The position numbers were made by a program, and so were the translations under genes. A stretch of 64,000 bases of DNA from Toxonevra muliebris (taxonomy: Eukaryota > Arthropoda > Insecta > Diptera > Pallopteridae), in assembly GCA_963691655.1 (NCBI GenBank), contig CAVNUY010000013.1, positions 124,001 to 188,000 on the forward strand. Reading direction: 5' to 3'. The stretch's first letter is position 1; each line of letters opens with the position of its first letter. Below are positions 46,936 to 57,061 of the stretch, in pieces. A model generated the notes under the pieces. That model saw nothing but the letters and a program-made list of their open reading frames with translations. It was not told where the DNA came from and searched no databases.

Positions 46936-47242
46936 CCCATTTATGTGAGAAGATATAATTTGAATTCTGTTATATTTAATGAATAGGGCTATTCGCAATC
47001 TGGGGAAACTGATCTTGTACGAGTCCAATAATCAATTATGACATTGCTTAGACAATTGGTTTTGATTTCAACAATTTCAAGTGACTTCAAAACCTCAATT
47101 GACTTCAAGTCACTCCGATTTAGTGCAAATTGTCGGTTATTAACCATGACTTCAAGGTATTGCAATTAAATTGAATTCTTTTACAGCTCTGGTCTTTACT
47201 TAAAATCGATTGCAAAATTTCACATACACAAGACTAAAAAGC
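46936..47242. other. Intron stretch, nothing recognised
   Basis: About 300 bp of AT-rich DNA. 47070-47160 repeats CTTCAA-type words (TTTCAAGTGACTTCAAAAC) without clear periodicity. Confidence 0.35.
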
Positions 47243-47625
47243 AAAAAATAATAATTTAAATAAAAAAAATTTTTAATATACCACGTTTTTAAAATGGACT
47301 AAAAAATTTAAAATAATTTCTCCTAACCCCATACAGATTCACAACCACATTTAGATTCCTTATCCCATACAGATTGTATTGAAAATTTGTAAGTGTGAAT
47401 TCTGGTAGGACGAAAATACTTGTATGATTTAAAACGAAAAACGTGGGACGCATATGGATAGAGATAAAATTGTTAACCAATTAGGTGAACTATTCATCCA
47501 TTAATTTAATATTGCATGCGAACCAGGTTTGTTGTTTTAAATCATTTTATACTTTTTAGTCCATTTTAAAAACGTGGTATATTAAAAATATTTTTTATTT
47601 AAATTATTTTTTATCTCTGTAAATA
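47243..47625. mobile_element. Family W palindromic MITE, uninterrupted copy
   Basis: Left end ATAATTTAAATAAAAAAAAT then AATATACCACGTTTTTAAAA; right end the inverse, TTTTAAAAACGTGGTATATT followed by ATTTAAATTATTTTT. The inner arms TGTATGATTTAAAACGAAAA and TTGTTTTAAATCATTTTATA are also inverted. About 380 bp, with terminal inverted repeats over 60 bp. Confidence 0.8.
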
Positions 47626-48283
47626 GCAAATATGTTAAACAGAAAAAATCAAACTTATTTATTATAATTTTCACATCTAATAAAATATCAAATCAACAGG
47701 AAAAAAACTTAAAGCACGGAAAAAAAGATGCAATTACAGCTGCGTATATGCGAACATATCGTGCTCGATGCATTGAGTAAAAGAAAAATAATGCAACTGT
47801 GATTTGGAGCAATTGCAAAATATTTTTGCTATCACAACAACAAATATATGCGAATAAAAATTTGCATTTGCAATGATGCAAGACCATTTGCAATTTATAG
47901 TGAATTGGGCTATTATATATGAAAGATAATGATATCTAATAAATTTTTAAGTTTATAAAAGAATGGTTTTAATTTGAATTATTTACCTAGCATATAGATT
48001 ATACATCAAATCCGTATATATGGATATACATATGTATTTGTGCTTATGCATATGGCATTCAGTTGGCTTAACTGTTTATACATCAAATATCTTGCGTGCC
48101 TTTTTATTTAAATTTTCTAATTTATTTTTACAATTGTATTGGTTATAACACTTAATACAATTATACGAAATAATATGAGAAAACAATGCTTTACAATATT
48201 TAATTCTTCATATAATTCGCGTAATATTTTTTAATAATTTGTTTGGAAAGAGCTGTTGTGGATGAAATTGTTGGATAAATTTT
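47626..48283. other. Intron stretch, nothing recognised
   Basis: AT-rich; a 66-codon frame on the - strand (47693-47893) has no motif. Confidence 0.4.
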
Positions 48284-48734
48284 TTAATTTCGACTTGATT
48301 CGCCTACGACCTTGGCTAATACAGCACTAATCAATTGTATTGATCTCTCCACTGTGTGATTGGGAATACCTTTTACTTCATCATTAACTCCATTGGTGGC
48401 AGATTTTATGCAAAGACTAACACATCCTTTTGATTTGTGTAATAGGTGGGTCAAACGGCTGAATCTCTACTATTTCGTAGTACACTGGCGTCTTGAAGTT
48501 AATTATACAGCCAATAACTATTGACTGTAAAAATGTTCGTATTATTTTGTTTTCATTTTTGATATCTTTGACTTTTTTTCTAACGTTTATATCTTCGTCG
48601 GCTAGCATTGAAAGAATAATGTTCTTTAAATGGAATGGATTGCTACCAGTATTTGTACGCTTCATTTTCGAAATCACGGTGAAAACTAAAACGTGACTAG
48701 CAAAAACAACGGCTTTAATTTCTGTTAATCGCAT
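48284..48734 (-). pseudogene. Relic of an unassigned transposon-type protein
   Basis: On the - strand an open frame of 105 codons (48734-48417) encodes a charged, globular-looking sequence (NPFHLKNIILSMLADEDINV and further). After a frameshift near 48420 a second frame reads IPNHTVERSIQLISAVLAKV before a stop at 48284. The H[ST]xxVER...V...S motif resembles the end of uncharacterised insect proteins that I regard as transposon-encoded. Upstream limit and superfamily are unknown. Confidence 0.35.
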
Positions 48735-48865
48735 AAAATTTAGAAATTTAAATGTAATTTAAAACTTATTTCTATTACAACTTAATTTTTGATTAATTTT
48801 TGTTAATCGCACAAAATTATTAGAAATTCATTTAAAACTTATTTCTATTACAACTTAATTTTTGA
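48724..48865. repeat. 78-bp tandem duplication
   Basis: GTTAATCGCATAAAATT (48724) and GTTAATCGCACAAAATT (48802) start two copies that share ACTTATTTCTATTACAACTT. The second copy is slightly shorter. Confidence 0.8.
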
Positions 48866-49585
48866 AATTTCGTTGCAGAGTTGGTCATTCTACTATGGAT
48901 ATTACTAAAAACGAGCGCATTAGCACTCGCGCGTCATCAGAAAAATAGGCATAACTTCTTTCATATAAGAAGTTACTAACTTTTTTTTGTTTTGATTTAC
49001 TTAGTGTCATTTTACGCATGTAAAAAGCTAAATCTAATTGTTGGGTGAAATTGAGATAATGGTCGAATTCGCAATAGTTTAGAGAAATTGTTTATAACTG
49101 GAACAAATTAAGTTTTTATAAGAAAAAATGGCTTTTAAATTTTCTCTATTCGTTTCCGAGATATGAATAAATAAAAAATATACTACGCAAATTTACAAAC
49201 CGCGGTTATTTGCCAAATAAGTAAAAATTTTTAAGGGAGTAAAATGATATTCGTACCATAATCGAAAAACATCGTAGAAATCCGAGAAAAATTAAATTTA
49301 GTCTCAAATTTCAGGTATTTTCGAAAAGTCGTGTAAAAGTCTCCAAACAGTCAAAAAGGTTGCAAATTGCAACTTTAGTCTCATAACGGCCACGCTGCTT
49401 CAGCAGTCTAAAACAGAATGATTGATAAATTTAAATGACGTCTATGCAGAACATTAAAATGAAACAAACACAATATTGTGCTTGGTATGCTACCGAAGTG
49501 CTTTGAAGCACGATTGGGAATCAGGCTACAAGTTTTTAGTGAAACAACTTTTTTTGCTATTTGAGGTCTCTATACTTTTATATGC
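48866..49585. other. Intron stretch with a family Z relic at its end
   Basis: 49485-49585 is the inverse of parts of 33780-33860 and 34958-35000 (GCTACCGAAGTGCTTTGAAG, TTGTTTCAC-like). The remainder has no recognised feature. Confidence 0.45.
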
Positions 49586-50020
49586 TCAGTGATAATAGTC
49601 AGAACTGAAAAAAGTTTCACTCGATAGATACAATATCGATGCGCAATAAGTGTAATGTGGCTGAATTAGTGTTTTATATAACTTTTCTTTTTGGTTTCTG
49701 TTTAATTCATTTCTTAATATACTCAAAACGTTCACTTTTTTACCAATTTTTTTGCATACATGGTCTATATTTTTTTCGAATTTCAGATTATCATCAATTA
49801 TCATTCCTAAATATTTTATTTCTGATACAATCTCTACTCTAGTGCCATTTATGAAAATATTCACATTATTTTTATCTATATTTTTGTTTCCAATTACAAT
49901 AACTTTAGTTTTACTTATATTTAGTTTTAATTTATTTTGGCAAAGCTTATTGAATAATATGTCGAGATCTTTAGTTTTTGTAATATATAGACAAATGACA
50001 AATTTATTAACCTTTGTCAA
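49586..50020 (-). pseudogene. LINE reverse-transcriptase fragment (palm to thumb)
   Basis: A 144-codon open frame encodes the part of a non-LTR RT just after the YxDD box: LNISKTKVIVIGNKN, then IKYLGMIIDDNLKFEKN and LIQPHYTYCASILYLSS. These match the K-T-x-x-[ML] and YLG-hydrophobic-D-x-x-L-x-[FW] motifs of CR1/Jockey-type elements. The YxDD box itself and the endonuclease are absent. Truncated dead copy, different in sequence from the LINE at 3717. Confidence 0.8.
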
Positions 50021-51408
50021 AAAGTACTTGGGGCATTTTTGACCAAATGGGTGTTTTGGAAAAAGTCCAAAAAAAAAAAAATAGTGATGCAGTTTTTATA
50101 AAAATATATTTTTTTTTAGGTTTGATCTAGAAAAATCAGTGTTTTAAAAACAGTAACATCTTTTAAAATCTATCAATGATTTTCGGAATTACAGGCTTTC
50201 CAAAATTAAGTGACAAAGGTACCCCACTTTACCCTACTCTCTCTGAGTAAAACGATAGTTATGGCCTATTACAGCATGTTATTTTACTGGCAGATGTACG
50301 CTTAGTATCGGACATAGTCACCTACATTTGTTAAGTGTTTCTAGCATGTATATGTGTACAGTTAGGGCTTTGAAAAGACGTATATAACGTAAGTGATGGT
50401 GAATCGGATCGATGTATTATAAGTCTTTTTTCGAAACGAACGAGAATTATTTTCCCTTTCTAATGATATGCAATACTTATTTCATTTATTTCAAATTAAT
50501 CAGTAATGAGTGAAAACACAAAGAGATAAAGTATTTTCATACAAAGCCTTAGCAAATGAAATAAAATAAACACAAATTTTATAAAATTTATAACTTTTGT
50601 GCAGGTTAGAATATTTATAAAATTTATATAGGGTTTTGTTCAATATTTTGTTCATAATTTGCATAAATACAAAATTTATGAAAACTGTATAGTTTTAATT
50701 AATGAAAGTTTTTTGGTTGTGATTTAGATATAATAGGTGATGTTTGGAGGTTATTTGAATCGACCCTTTGTTTAGAGAGTTTTTGTGGAATTTGAGTTCA
50801 AAGTTTAAATAAACTTGAAAATTTTTTTTTTATTTTAGTTTAAAATTTTGCATTTTATATCCAAAAATATTTTTTTTTGTTGAAATATTAATTGAAATTA
50901 ATAGCGTTTAATTTTGGAACTAACAAGTAATTTTTACTTAAATTCAATATGAAATACATTTTTAAGAATCAGTTTGTGTTAAGTGATTTAAATTAAGTTT
51001 CGAAGAAATGATTTTTTATATATTCCATTGTTCACCAGTTCATGGACTAGCGGATCCAAATTTTTTTACTCTAGCTTGATATGATATTCGAAGATATTGG
51101 ATTTTTGCGAAAATGCCACGCCCACTTTGAGATACGGTCACATTTTATAGCCCACAACTTGACATACATACAAGTGCATCTCTACACCAAATTTGATTAA
51201 GATCAGACAAACGGTTTATAATTACATAAGGAAAACACATAGATTTGGAAATAATTTGCATGCATGTGTGTGTATGTATTTACGCATACATATAGACATT
51301 TTTTTATACTATATATATTTTCCTTAAACCCCAAAATTAATTTTTGCGTCTAAATAAACCTCAAATTCAAAATAATTTGCTATAAATTTTGCAATACACA
51401 AAAATAAA
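50021..51408. other. Intron stretch, nothing recognised
   Basis: AT-rich. TATA-rich and poly-T tracts at 50080-50120 and 50820-50880. No credible coding frame. Confidence 0.4.
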
Positions 51409-51615
51409 CACCTGGGCCTATTTAGGCCCAGGGGGTAACTTTCGATGTTGAGACAATAAAAAGAAAATTTTGTTCTACCAACTTATTCCGATCGAAAACA
51501 TTGGCGCAAGAAGTTATGGAGGTTCAGATCAATTAATCAAGAAAAAAAAGATATATGTATATGTTTAAAGTCAAAATGGGCCAAATTAGGCCCAGGTGCC
51601 CATCCTAGGGTTAAC
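51409..51615. mobile_element. Short palindrome-ended element, possibly piggyBac-like
   Basis: The left end holds a perfect 10-bp stem with a 2-base loop, CCTGGGCCTA TT TAGGCCCAGG (51411-51432). The right end on the opposite strand reads GTTAACCCTAGGATGGGCAC then CTGGGCCTAATTTGGCCCA. The right end therefore carries TTAACCCT, the target duplication plus start typical of piggyBac ends, and the left end shares CACCTGGGCCTA. The left TTAA is not present, so the element is probably truncated there. Confidence 0.45.
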
Positions 51616-52145
51616 AATTTTATTTTTTGCAAGTTCTTTGCCGTTTTTAGTGTATGATCTCAACTTAAATTTATTCTTAAAGTGAACATGCTTTTTGGGC
51701 GCTAATTCAAATTACTCATTCGCTTTCGGCCGTTTTTTAATAAACTTGTTGTTTGTTAAGTGTTTTATATACTACTATATGTAGTGAAATGTATACCTCC
51801 GCATTTGATTTGAAAGTTGCCCAACTTTTTGGGTTCAATGCAGCAATCCGCACACGCACAAGGCAATGGAGTTCACTGCATACACACCATTTAGCTTTCA
51901 GCCGCATTCAAGTTATGGAGTTTAATTTTAGGGCCGATTTCATAGTGGCGGGTTAACTCATGTGTAAAAGTTAACTGCCAATTTTCAATTGCACAGTTTC
52001 AAGTTATGAGGCAGTTAACTACCCAATATTGGCGAGTTAACTGTCTGTTTCTTGAATAAAAAAAAAACAGTTTATGATAGTTTTTAGGAGACTATGAAAA
52101 TTAAATTTAGAGGTTAATTTTCAAAGTCATGACTTAAGTTCATGT
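51616..52145. other. Intron stretch, nothing recognised
   Basis: Contains GAGTTAACTGTCTG and GCAGTTAACTACCC-like repeats of AGTTAACT between 51950 and 52050. No gene. Confidence 0.4.
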
Positions 52146-52372
52146 CAGGTTAATGAACAAATGTAGTCATCACAACAACAATGTAAATAGAAACGGGCAA
52201 ATCGGACGGCCGTTTCGGAATCTACCACAATTCCTCATCAGTGATCTTAGTGATAGTTCTTAATCTTTCAATATCCTATATAAGCTACTAATATTTGAAA
52301 TCATAACCCAGAATTACAGATTTGATTCCAAATATCTTCACTGAATAGAGATATTGAAATAAACTATCACTA
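52146..52372 (+). repeat. Family R, copy 2
   Basis: Direct repeat of 29327-29552 with only scattered differences, beginning CAGGTTAATGAACAAATGTA and containing CCTATATAAGC. Confidence 0.75.
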
Positions 52373-52797
52373 CCGTTCTATACACTTATGTTGTTGTTTT
52401 TTCCCCATTGTAGCTAGTCTGCATAACAGTTCGTTATTTGAAAGTCTAGTACATGAGAGAGTGTGGGTGTTTGTGACAATCGAATGGGGACCGTTCAGAA
52501 AAAATGACACCTAGAATCATTTTCTATAAATAAACCGTGCATAATTTTTAGAGGTGTACAATAAGACCTTTTTTTTGTGTATGGAACTTTACTGTACGCT
52601 TTTTGAAATTATTGTATAATTTAAACTGTATTACTGTACAGACTTTAAAATTCCATCAAATTACTGTATAATACAGTAATTACTGTACAGTTAACATCAC
52701 TGCTTGTACGACATGATTTTTTCGTTTACGATTGCTTATCGGGATTAATGAAACGTCATTTTTTTTTGGCGAAGTGACTAAGTCGCAACATTCTATA

Positions 52798-52955
52798 AAG
52801 AGCAGGCAAATCATACGGCCGTTTCGGAGCCCGCCAAGACGCATTTCTACATTCTATATAAGTGTCTAATATTTGAAAACGTTTCCGATAATTACAAGGT
52901 ATTTGTCTTCAAGTATTTTCACTGAACAGAAATGATGAATGAAACTAGCACAACT
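52798..52955 (+). repeat. Family R, copy 3 (diverged, partial)
   Basis: Shares CATACGGCCGTTTCGGAGCC, TCTATATAAGTGTCTAATAT and TTCACTGAACAGAAATG with the other two copies, in the same order and orientation, but with many substitutions and an internal deletion. Confidence 0.65.
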
Positions 52956-53229
52956 GTTCTTTGTCAAACTATGAAATATGAACAACAAGATTTCAATTTC
53001 ATAGTCTCTAATAATAATACATATGAAAATGAAAATATTTAAAATATTTGCTATAGAAATGGCAACAAAATATGTTCGAAACATAATATTTTTCGAAAAT
53101 TGCAGTGTTTCATTTGTATAAATGCCGAAATGAAGTAGCATTTAGGTGGAAAATTTTGTATGTATAGTTTAGGGTTAATTGTTCCAAGTGCACATTTAGG
53201 GCTTAGTATGAACACAGCATAAAAACTTA

Positions 53230-54130
53230 TACCCTATTCACACGGAGCCCAAATTGAGCAATTTCGGCATTAAATTTTAATTTGAAATTGAAGTCATTCA
53301 CATGGAATTTTTCTTCTTCTTACACAATTTCATTTTACAATTAAGTTTTATTGTTTACAAAATAGCTAATAGAAGTGAAATTGTTTTAATATTAATGATA
53401 ATATGGCGTAAATAATAGAGAAGTTGGATCAAATATGTGGAGAATATGTAGAATATTGAGAAAGTTTAAATTACATATAGAATAGTCGAATTGCGAAATC
53501 TGCAGCTGATGCTTTAACCGCTGCAATCTTATTTACAATACACCCACGATTGACTTGGGGAAAAGGTACCAAAGTATGTACGTATGCATTGCAACCAATT
53601 TTAATATGCATATTGTTGTACAATTTTATAAAAACGCTCAAAATGTTTTTGGAAAGTAGAATGACAACGAATTTTTCAAGACAAATTTTCGCATAAACCG
53701 AAGAAGTTTTGAAAGTTTGTCTGGAATCTTCAAACATATACGCAACTCCAGAGCCATTTCGTCCAATATATGACCATTCTTCTTCGCCCCACGCAATTCC
53801 GCTATTTTTCCCGCACCATATTTCCGCCAAAAGTTGTTCTGCCCTTTAGGACCTCACACTTTTTTTTTTGTATATCCTTTTTTCCATTAAAAATAAATAA
53901 ATGTTTACATCTGACAGCTATTTTTCTGATAGTGATTGTATTTTTCATTTCTACTAATTTTTTCTAATACTTATCGATTAACAGAGCTGTTTTTGGATAG
54001 TATCGCAATTTCAACAAGATTAAGCAAGGCAACTCAATTTCGTTTGGCATTGATTTCTGTAGCGAAATTGAGCAATTTCAACTCAATTTCAGCCGAAATT
54101 GCTCAATTTGGGACCCGCATGAATAGGGTA
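53230..54130. mobile_element. 901-bp MITE ending about 120 bp before mGluR exon 2
   Basis: Left end TACCCTATTCACACGGAGCC; right end on the opposite strand TACCCTATTCATGCGGGTCC. Both continue with CAAATTGAGCAATTTCGGC. It is flanked by TA on both sides. Internal AATTTCAACTCAATTTCAGC-like words repeat near the right end. The CCCTATTCA start resembles the MITE at 36535. No coding function is supported for the 119-codon frame at 53471-53830. Confidence 0.8.
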
Positions 54131-54248
54131 TAAGGCAATTTTGAAATGGGGCTGGCAATTATTGCCTAATCTAAAACGGAACTTACAATCTTACTATGTT
54201 TTCATTTATTCTCATGTTCAATTTTTGTTATTTCTTCTTTTTATTTAG

Positions 54249-54511
54249 CTATGAGCAAGAATCCAAATCACAATTTGTTATCGATGCTGTTTATGCATTT
54301 GCTCATGCCTTACATAAGCTACATAACGACCTATGTTTTACTGCTACCAGACAAAACGATCAGGGAAGTATACCTGGACAGAAACATCATTACAGCGAGT
54401 CTGTATGGAATCGTAAACCAGTCGGAAGTCATTCTCAAGCATGCCCCGAAATGGCAAATTATGATGGCAAAGATTTCTACAACAACTATTTGCTGAATGT
54501 ATCATTTATCG
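54249..54511 (+). CDS. mGluR: Metabotropic glutamate receptor, second coding exon
   Basis: Continues the extracellular glutamate-binding domain begun at 27823. The acceptor TTTTTATTTAG ends at 54248 and the donor GTAAAT starts at 54512. One base completes the split Gly codon, then the frame reads [20 protein letters not shown] and so on without stop and leaves in phase 1. [20 protein letters not shown] is the receptor motif near the end of the first lobe; [20 protein letters not shown] precedes the segment leading to the cysteine-rich region. The cysteine-rich domain, seven membrane helices and tail are not in this window. A middle part ([16 protein letters not shown]) is weakly constrained in the family. 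Confidence 0.92.
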
Positions 54512-55784
54512 GTAAATTTACTTTTTAATACTAATACTGGATACATACTTATGTATTAGGGATGTCAATATCGGGATACTTATATTTACTCTAAAATTAG
54601 GCTGGAAAATCAAGAGGGTTTAAAAGAAAAAATATCAGGATTATAATGTAACTACAGAAATTTAATGGGATTCAAACTTTTTTTATTCAAGTCAAGAGAA
54701 AATTTTTGTCATCAACATTTTTTTCAAATGGTTCTGGTACGGCCTCTCAAAATCAATTACATACAGTTCCTCAAAATATTAATCGAATGCTCATGAATTT
54801 TTCAAATATGTTTGTTTTTTTTCGTGCATAATATTAGAGGTCTTAAGCTGAGGGAAAATAAAAATTCATAACTATTCAAACAAAGATCTATTCCATAAAA
54901 AAAGTTCAAACACGTTTTTCTCAAACTAACGTTTTTAGACCTAGTTGACACGATTCAAACAAAAAAAACCGATCAGGCTCAAATTTTTAGGGTTTATTCA
55001 ACACGCGAATACCTATCTCCGGAAAATAATAATAATGTAATAATTTCTGGTCCCGACTATTCTTTATTTTTGTATTAAAAACGTTTGAAGTTGTATTGAA
55101 TCGAGTTAAATGTTGTAATAGGAGATTATGATAGCTAGGAGTGAGTTCCAACACACCAGAAACTGATTGTAGTGATTACTTTGTGTTATTTTCACTCCCC
55201 TACTGTGCAATTGGAAACTGTATATAAATTAATTTCTTTTTATCTTCAAAAATTGGAAACAATTGGTTTTAAGAATCTATACATTTATTAGTGTAACTAC
55301 ATTTTTATTCCCAAAGATCCAGAAGTGCTATACTATCAAATTATATATCAATTTAAAGAGCTTGACGAGTAGGTTACCTAAAATTTATCAATTCCAAAAT
55401 CTAAGCGTCGGAAGTTTTTAAAATTCGCTCATTGAACAAAGCATTGCACTCATCGTTGTAAAAATCATTGCTTAAGCGGGAGTAAATAACAAATGAGAGA
55501 AGTCACGAATAACGGCATTTCTCAGAATTATATAACGAATTATCTGCATACGCAAATAACAAAACAAACACCAGAAAGTAGTTTGGTTCTCTTTTGATAT
55601 TTGTTTTTTCATAAAGATTTCTTGAGAAAAAAAAAAAAAATAGTCCGTTACTGGGGCCTTAGCGACTTGTAAAAATTATTCTAAAAGAATTTAACTGTTG
55701 TCTTTGATTTCAAAAACAAATATGTCTGCGGAACATCAGCATTCGATCGATATTTTGAGGTACTCTAAGTTTTCAATATACCAG

Positions 55785-55985
55785 CTGCGTTTTATTCGCC
55801 TGCTAGTTTAACATGTGGGAATAAAACGACCAAGTTAAGTCTGTTCTTTACAATGAAACTGCTCAGAAGCTGGGGGTCATTATAAAAAAGATGGATAATT
55901 GTAGTATTGAATGCCAGTCATTGCAATTAATCGTGGGGTTTGGGTTTAGTAATTACTCTTTATAAGAATATTTAACAATGGGAAC
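55785..55985 (+). pseudogene. LINE fragment (same family as 3717-6384)
   Basis: Matches 4850-5045 of the first LINE: GCTGCGTTTTATTCGCC, AAACGACCAAGTT, CAATGAAACTGCTC-like, and TTACTCTTTATAAGAATATT in order. A short internal piece only. Confidence 0.75.
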
Positions 55986-56327
55986 AGAAATAATTCCAAA
56001 TATTAGATAGAGTAAAATAGCAAAAAGTGTTAAAAGAGTGTTCGATTGCAAAATGCCTGCAAAAAATTATAGATAAGTTGATATGGAGACTTATGTACTG
56101 TAATTTTATGTAAGTAAAGTTTCTTGTAGTGCATTTTGTACAATTGTAATGTATCACCCTGCTGTTATTTCCAAAAATCCCTACGAGCATTTAGTTTCTT
56201 TCCTAAATTCTGATATGGTAACGCTAATATCCATATACATATATATGTCAAACTTGAAATGGCGATTTTTCTAAGTTTCTTGTTTCAACTAACAGAAGAA
56301 GGACGCACAAAAGCGTAAGTGTGCATA

Positions 56328-56440
56328 TTTAATAATTGTAATTTTATAAATTTGTATTTCATAATTCCTTTTAGGAAATAAAACATTCGCATATTAATGA
56401 AGAGTGTTTTAATATTTGCAACACCTAAGGAAAAAATAAC
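56328..56440 (+). repeat. 5' LTR segment of the BEL element
   Basis: Shares AATTGTAATTTTATAAATTT, ATAATTCCTTTTAGGAAATA and AAGAGTGTTTTAATATTTGC with 63300-63415. The left limit is unclear because homology starts abruptly. Confidence 0.7.
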
Positions 56441-57061
56441 ATCTTTTATTTCGCTTTTCTGCCAATTTGGATTGCAAGTGCAGCATCTATTTGAAAGAAA
56501 ATTGCATCACCAAATTGGAAAGGAAAGACATGAACGGTCATCTGAAAAGTAAGAAGCCTTGATCAGCAACGATAACAGTGCGCATGAAGCCAGCGGATCA
56601 TTGAGGTTTGAGCAATAGTGAAAACGTGTGGATGGTCAGGTAAGAAGTACTTTGAATTTGATTGGGGGTGGTTCTACGGTGCAGATAGCACAAAGTGATC
56701 AAGTAGGGTAGCGAGTACATTGGTACAGTAATGTCGAGGAAGAAATAAAGGTCACCTTCAGCGCTAACGGCAATTTTAGTTATTTCAATCGTCTTAAATA
56801 AAACCAGTTACACGTTTAGCAACTACGCAGGGGAGCGTAAAGAGTCAGATTGCTGGGATACGAAACGTACCGCGCACTGCAGATAACCGAATAGAGCAGC
56901 TTATACCATTCGCATCCAAAGTGCAGAATTTGTCTTCGTTTTTAAAAGCTGTATATGGCGAACACCACTTATGCAATCCAACAATGATGGAAGAACTGCT
57001 AATGAAGCTGCCAGTACAATGGAGGCTGTAGTGGCTCAGGTGAAGGGCACCAGGAAAAAGA

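Larger units (their letters stand above)
29220..54248 (+). other. mGluR: Intron 1 of mGluR, 25,029 bp
   Basis: Bounded by GTAAAA at 29220 and a TTTTTATTTAG acceptor ending at 54248. Exons on both sides join in phase (GG plus C gives Gly) and read through the Venus-flytrap domain as in the fly receptor. It is filled with transposons on both strands, listed separately. No other host exon was recognised inside. Confidence 0.9.

Noticed and set aside
53471..53830. 119-codon frame on the - strand inside the MITE upstream of exon 2
   Set aside because: No domain, lies within a non-autonomous element, and composition is not protein-like.
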